Assembly: GCA_026415015.1 (NCBI GenBank)
Contig: JAOAHW010000027.1
Coordinates: 1 to 8,433, forward strand
DNA: 8,433 nt
Direction: 5' to 3'
Origin: Syntrophorhabdaceae bacterium
GTDB taxonomy: Bacteria; Desulfobacterota; Syntrophorhabdia; Syntrophorhabdales; Syntrophorhabdaceae
This document shows, one piece after another, positions 7,115 through 8,433 of this stretch; positions within the stretch are counted from its first letter, which is position 1; the number at the start of each line of letters is the position of its first letter. The translations under genes were made by a program, and so were the position numbers. The notes under the pieces were generated by a model that was given only the letters and a program-made list of their open reading frames with translations, made no database searches and had not been told where the DNA came from.

Positions 7115-8179
7115 TTAGAACCATTTTTTTAGCTTGAAATACAGTACCATAGAACCACCTACAACACCCATGGCAATCAAGACAATGGGATAGCCTAAGG
7201 GATATTCAAGCTCTGGCATATATTTAAAGTTCATGCCATATACCCCTGCCATGAAGGTAAGGGGCATGAATATGGTAGCTATGATGGTCAAGACCTTCAT
7301 TATATTGTTCATTTTTATACTTACACTTGAGAGATAGACATCGAGGAGACCTGTTAGCATGTCTCTTATCATTTCTATATGTTCTATTATCCTTATTGTG
7401 TGGTCATACACATCCCTTAGATATACTATGGTGGTCTTTCTTATCAATGCTGATTCCTCTTTTTCAAGGTTGTATACCACATCCCGTAGAGGCCAGACTG
7501 ATTTCCTCAAAAATAAGGTCTCCCTTTTAAGGTTGTGTATCTTATTGAGAGACATAGGCCCTGGGTCTGTTACGACCTCATTTTCAACAATACTTATCTC
7601 CTCACCTAATTGTTCCAGGATTGTGAAATAGCTGTCTACAATGGCATCGATAAGGGAGTATGCAATATAATCAGCGCTTATGTTTTTCAGATAACAGTCC
7701 TTGCTTTTGAGCCTCTCTTTTAATGGTTTAAAGAGGTTCAATTCCTTTTCTTGAAAAGAGATAAGGTAATCTTCTCCTAAAATAAGACTTATCTGTTCTG
7801 ACACAATCTCTTTTTTTTCATTAAAGGAGAGCACCTTCATCACAATAAATATGTATTCACCGTAAAGATCAATCTTTGTGCGCTGCTCTGTATTCATAAT
7901 ATCCTCGAGAACCAGTGGATGGAGTTCAAACAGAGTCCCTATGTCATTTATTGTATCTACCTTATCTACACCACATATATCTATCCATGTGACAGCCTGT
8001 ATATCCTTAAGGGGGATATATTCCCTGATATTTTTAATCTTTTTTTCATGAATCTTAGACCCATCATACTGGAATACTGTTATCTCTGTCTTTTCTGCCT
8101 TTTGTTCGCCTATATGGACGAGACTGCCAGGTGGAAGCCCTGTTTTCTTTGAGATTTTTTTAAGGCTTATCCTTTTCAT
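7115..8179 (-). CDS. corA: CorA-family Mg2+/Co2+ channel
   Basis: A 354-residue inner-membrane divalent cation channel, acting as a pentamer in characterised members. A long cytoplasmic N-terminal domain (to about 285) includes VTWIDICGVDKVD, LHPLVLEDIMNTEQRTK and LRKSVWPLRDVVYNL, all CorA landmarks. Two C-terminal helices follow (about 291-313 and 327-349), with the selectivity motif G315-M316-N317 at the end of the first, in YGMNFKYMPEL, and a basic tail KLKKWF. Length and these segments are close to Thermotoga maritima CorA (351 residues). The ATG at 8179-8177 has GGAGG about 11 nt upstream. The upstream membrane-protein gene ends 34 bp before, so the pair may be one operon. No magnesium riboswitch fits in that gap. 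The metal transported is assigned by family only. Confidence 0.95.
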   Translation of the reverse strand: MKRISLKKISKKTGLPPGSLVHIGEQKAEKTEITVFQYDGSKIHEKKIKNIREYIPLKDIQAVTWIDICGVDKVDTINDIGTLFELHPLVLEDIMNTEQRTKIDLYGEYIFIVMKVLSFNEKKEIVSEQISLILGEDYLISFQEKELNLFKPLKERLKSKDCYLKNISADYIAYSLIDAIVDSYFTILEQLGEEISIVENEVVTDPGPMSLNKIHNLKRETLFLRKSVWPLRDVVYNLEKEESALIRKTTIVYLRDVYDHTIRIIEHIEMIRDMLTGLLDVYLSSVSIKMNNIMKVLTIIATIFMPLTFMAGVYGMNFKYMPELEYPLGYPIVLIAMGVVGGSMVLYFKLKKWF

Positions 8180-8213
8180 ATTTACTCTGCCCTCCAGTTT
8201 TTTAATATATTAC

Positions 8214-8414
8214 TCAAGCAATCTTTCCCATGGCAGTCTTGTGAATTAAAAATGCAAATAAGTATGATACCCCTAAAGATATTATGGTCCCTAACCACAT
8301 ACCAAAAGGGATGAACACAAACCTTGCTGTGATACCGTAAATAACAACACTTATAGCCCCTATCATAGATGACTTCATAACAGCAGATGAAAAAGATGGG
8401 CCGTGGCAGTAGTA
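8214..8414 (-). CDS. C-terminal fragment of an unidentified membrane protein, cut by the contig end
   Basis: The last 66 codons of a gene whose 5' part is missing; it ends in TGA at 8216-8214. Genomic coding begins with TAC at 8414-8412; anything further right is adapter. Two hydrophobic stretches are visible, around MIGAISVVIYGITARFVFI and WLGTIISLGVSYLFAFLI, with a short basic tail. I do not recognise the family. It lies 34 bp upstream of corA on the same strand and may be co-transcribed with it. Calling a complete 71-residue protein from a GTG at 8429-8427 would be wrong, because its first five residues (MYKRQ) come from the adapter. Confidence 0.75.
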   Translation of the reverse strand, partial: YYCHGPSFSSAVMKSSMIGAISVVIYGITARFVFIPFGMWLGTIISLGVSYLFAFLIHKTAMGKIA

Positions 8415-8433
8415 CTGTCTCTTATACACATCT
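8415..8433. other. Tn5/Nextera mosaic-end adapter, not genomic
   Basis: The final 19 bases, CTGTCTCTTATACACATCT, are exactly the reverse complement of the Tn5 mosaic end used in tagmentation libraries. They sit at the very end of the contig, as an untrimmed read-through adapter would. The genomic sequence therefore ends at 8414. Confidence 0.97.

Overview
The window is a compact 8.4 kb contig end from an AT-rich bacterium. It prefers AGG/AGA for arginine and ATA for isoleucine in most genes. A membrane-anchored GGDEF protein, a clostripain-free but otherwise ordinary DNA polymerase I, a butyryl-CoA-type acyl-CoA dehydrogenase and a DUF362/ferredoxin protein together suggest a Gram-negative, probably anaerobic or syntrophic lineage such as Desulfobacterota or Nitrospirota. 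That placement is inference from gene content and codon habit; no rRNA or other marker here fixes it. The last 19 bases are not genomic: they are the Tn5/Nextera mosaic-end adapter, so this is an untrimmed assembly end.

Layout, left to right. Bases 2-1306 (+) are a diguanylate cyclase (membrane segments, PAS, GGDEF) whose N-terminus lies off the left edge. After 30 bp comes polA (+), which reaches to 3904. It has no ATG, GTG or TTG start that would keep its 5'-nuclease domain intact, and an ATT codon at 1337 behind a Shine-Dalgarno sequence is the best start. Converging on it and overlapping its 3' end by 50 bp is a YihY/BrkB membrane protein (-). This sits 14 bp downstream of an acyl-CoA dehydrogenase (-), and the two probably share a transcript. 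Across an 81 bp divergent intergenic region, which holds a near-consensus sigma70 promoter, lies a DUF362 protein with two 4Fe-4S motifs (+). Its stop codon directly abuts the stop codon of a convergent corA (-). Upstream of corA (-) is the C-terminal piece of an unidentified membrane protein, cut by the adapter at the contig end.

How the genes fit together. There is no obvious single pathway. The dehydrogenase and the divergent ferredoxin-like DUF362 gene could both belong to electron flow in acyl-CoA metabolism, but no ETF, hydrogenase or CoA-transferase gene is present to show it. The rest is housekeeping: replication and repair, Mg2+/Co2+ transport and c-di-GMP signalling. I see no CRISPR array, tRNA, rRNA, insertion sequence or clear intrinsic terminator, and no stretch over 300 bp without a gene. 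I did not find a convincing new multi-gene system. The points most worth checking are the polA start, its degenerate proofreading site, the gene overlaps and the adapter.
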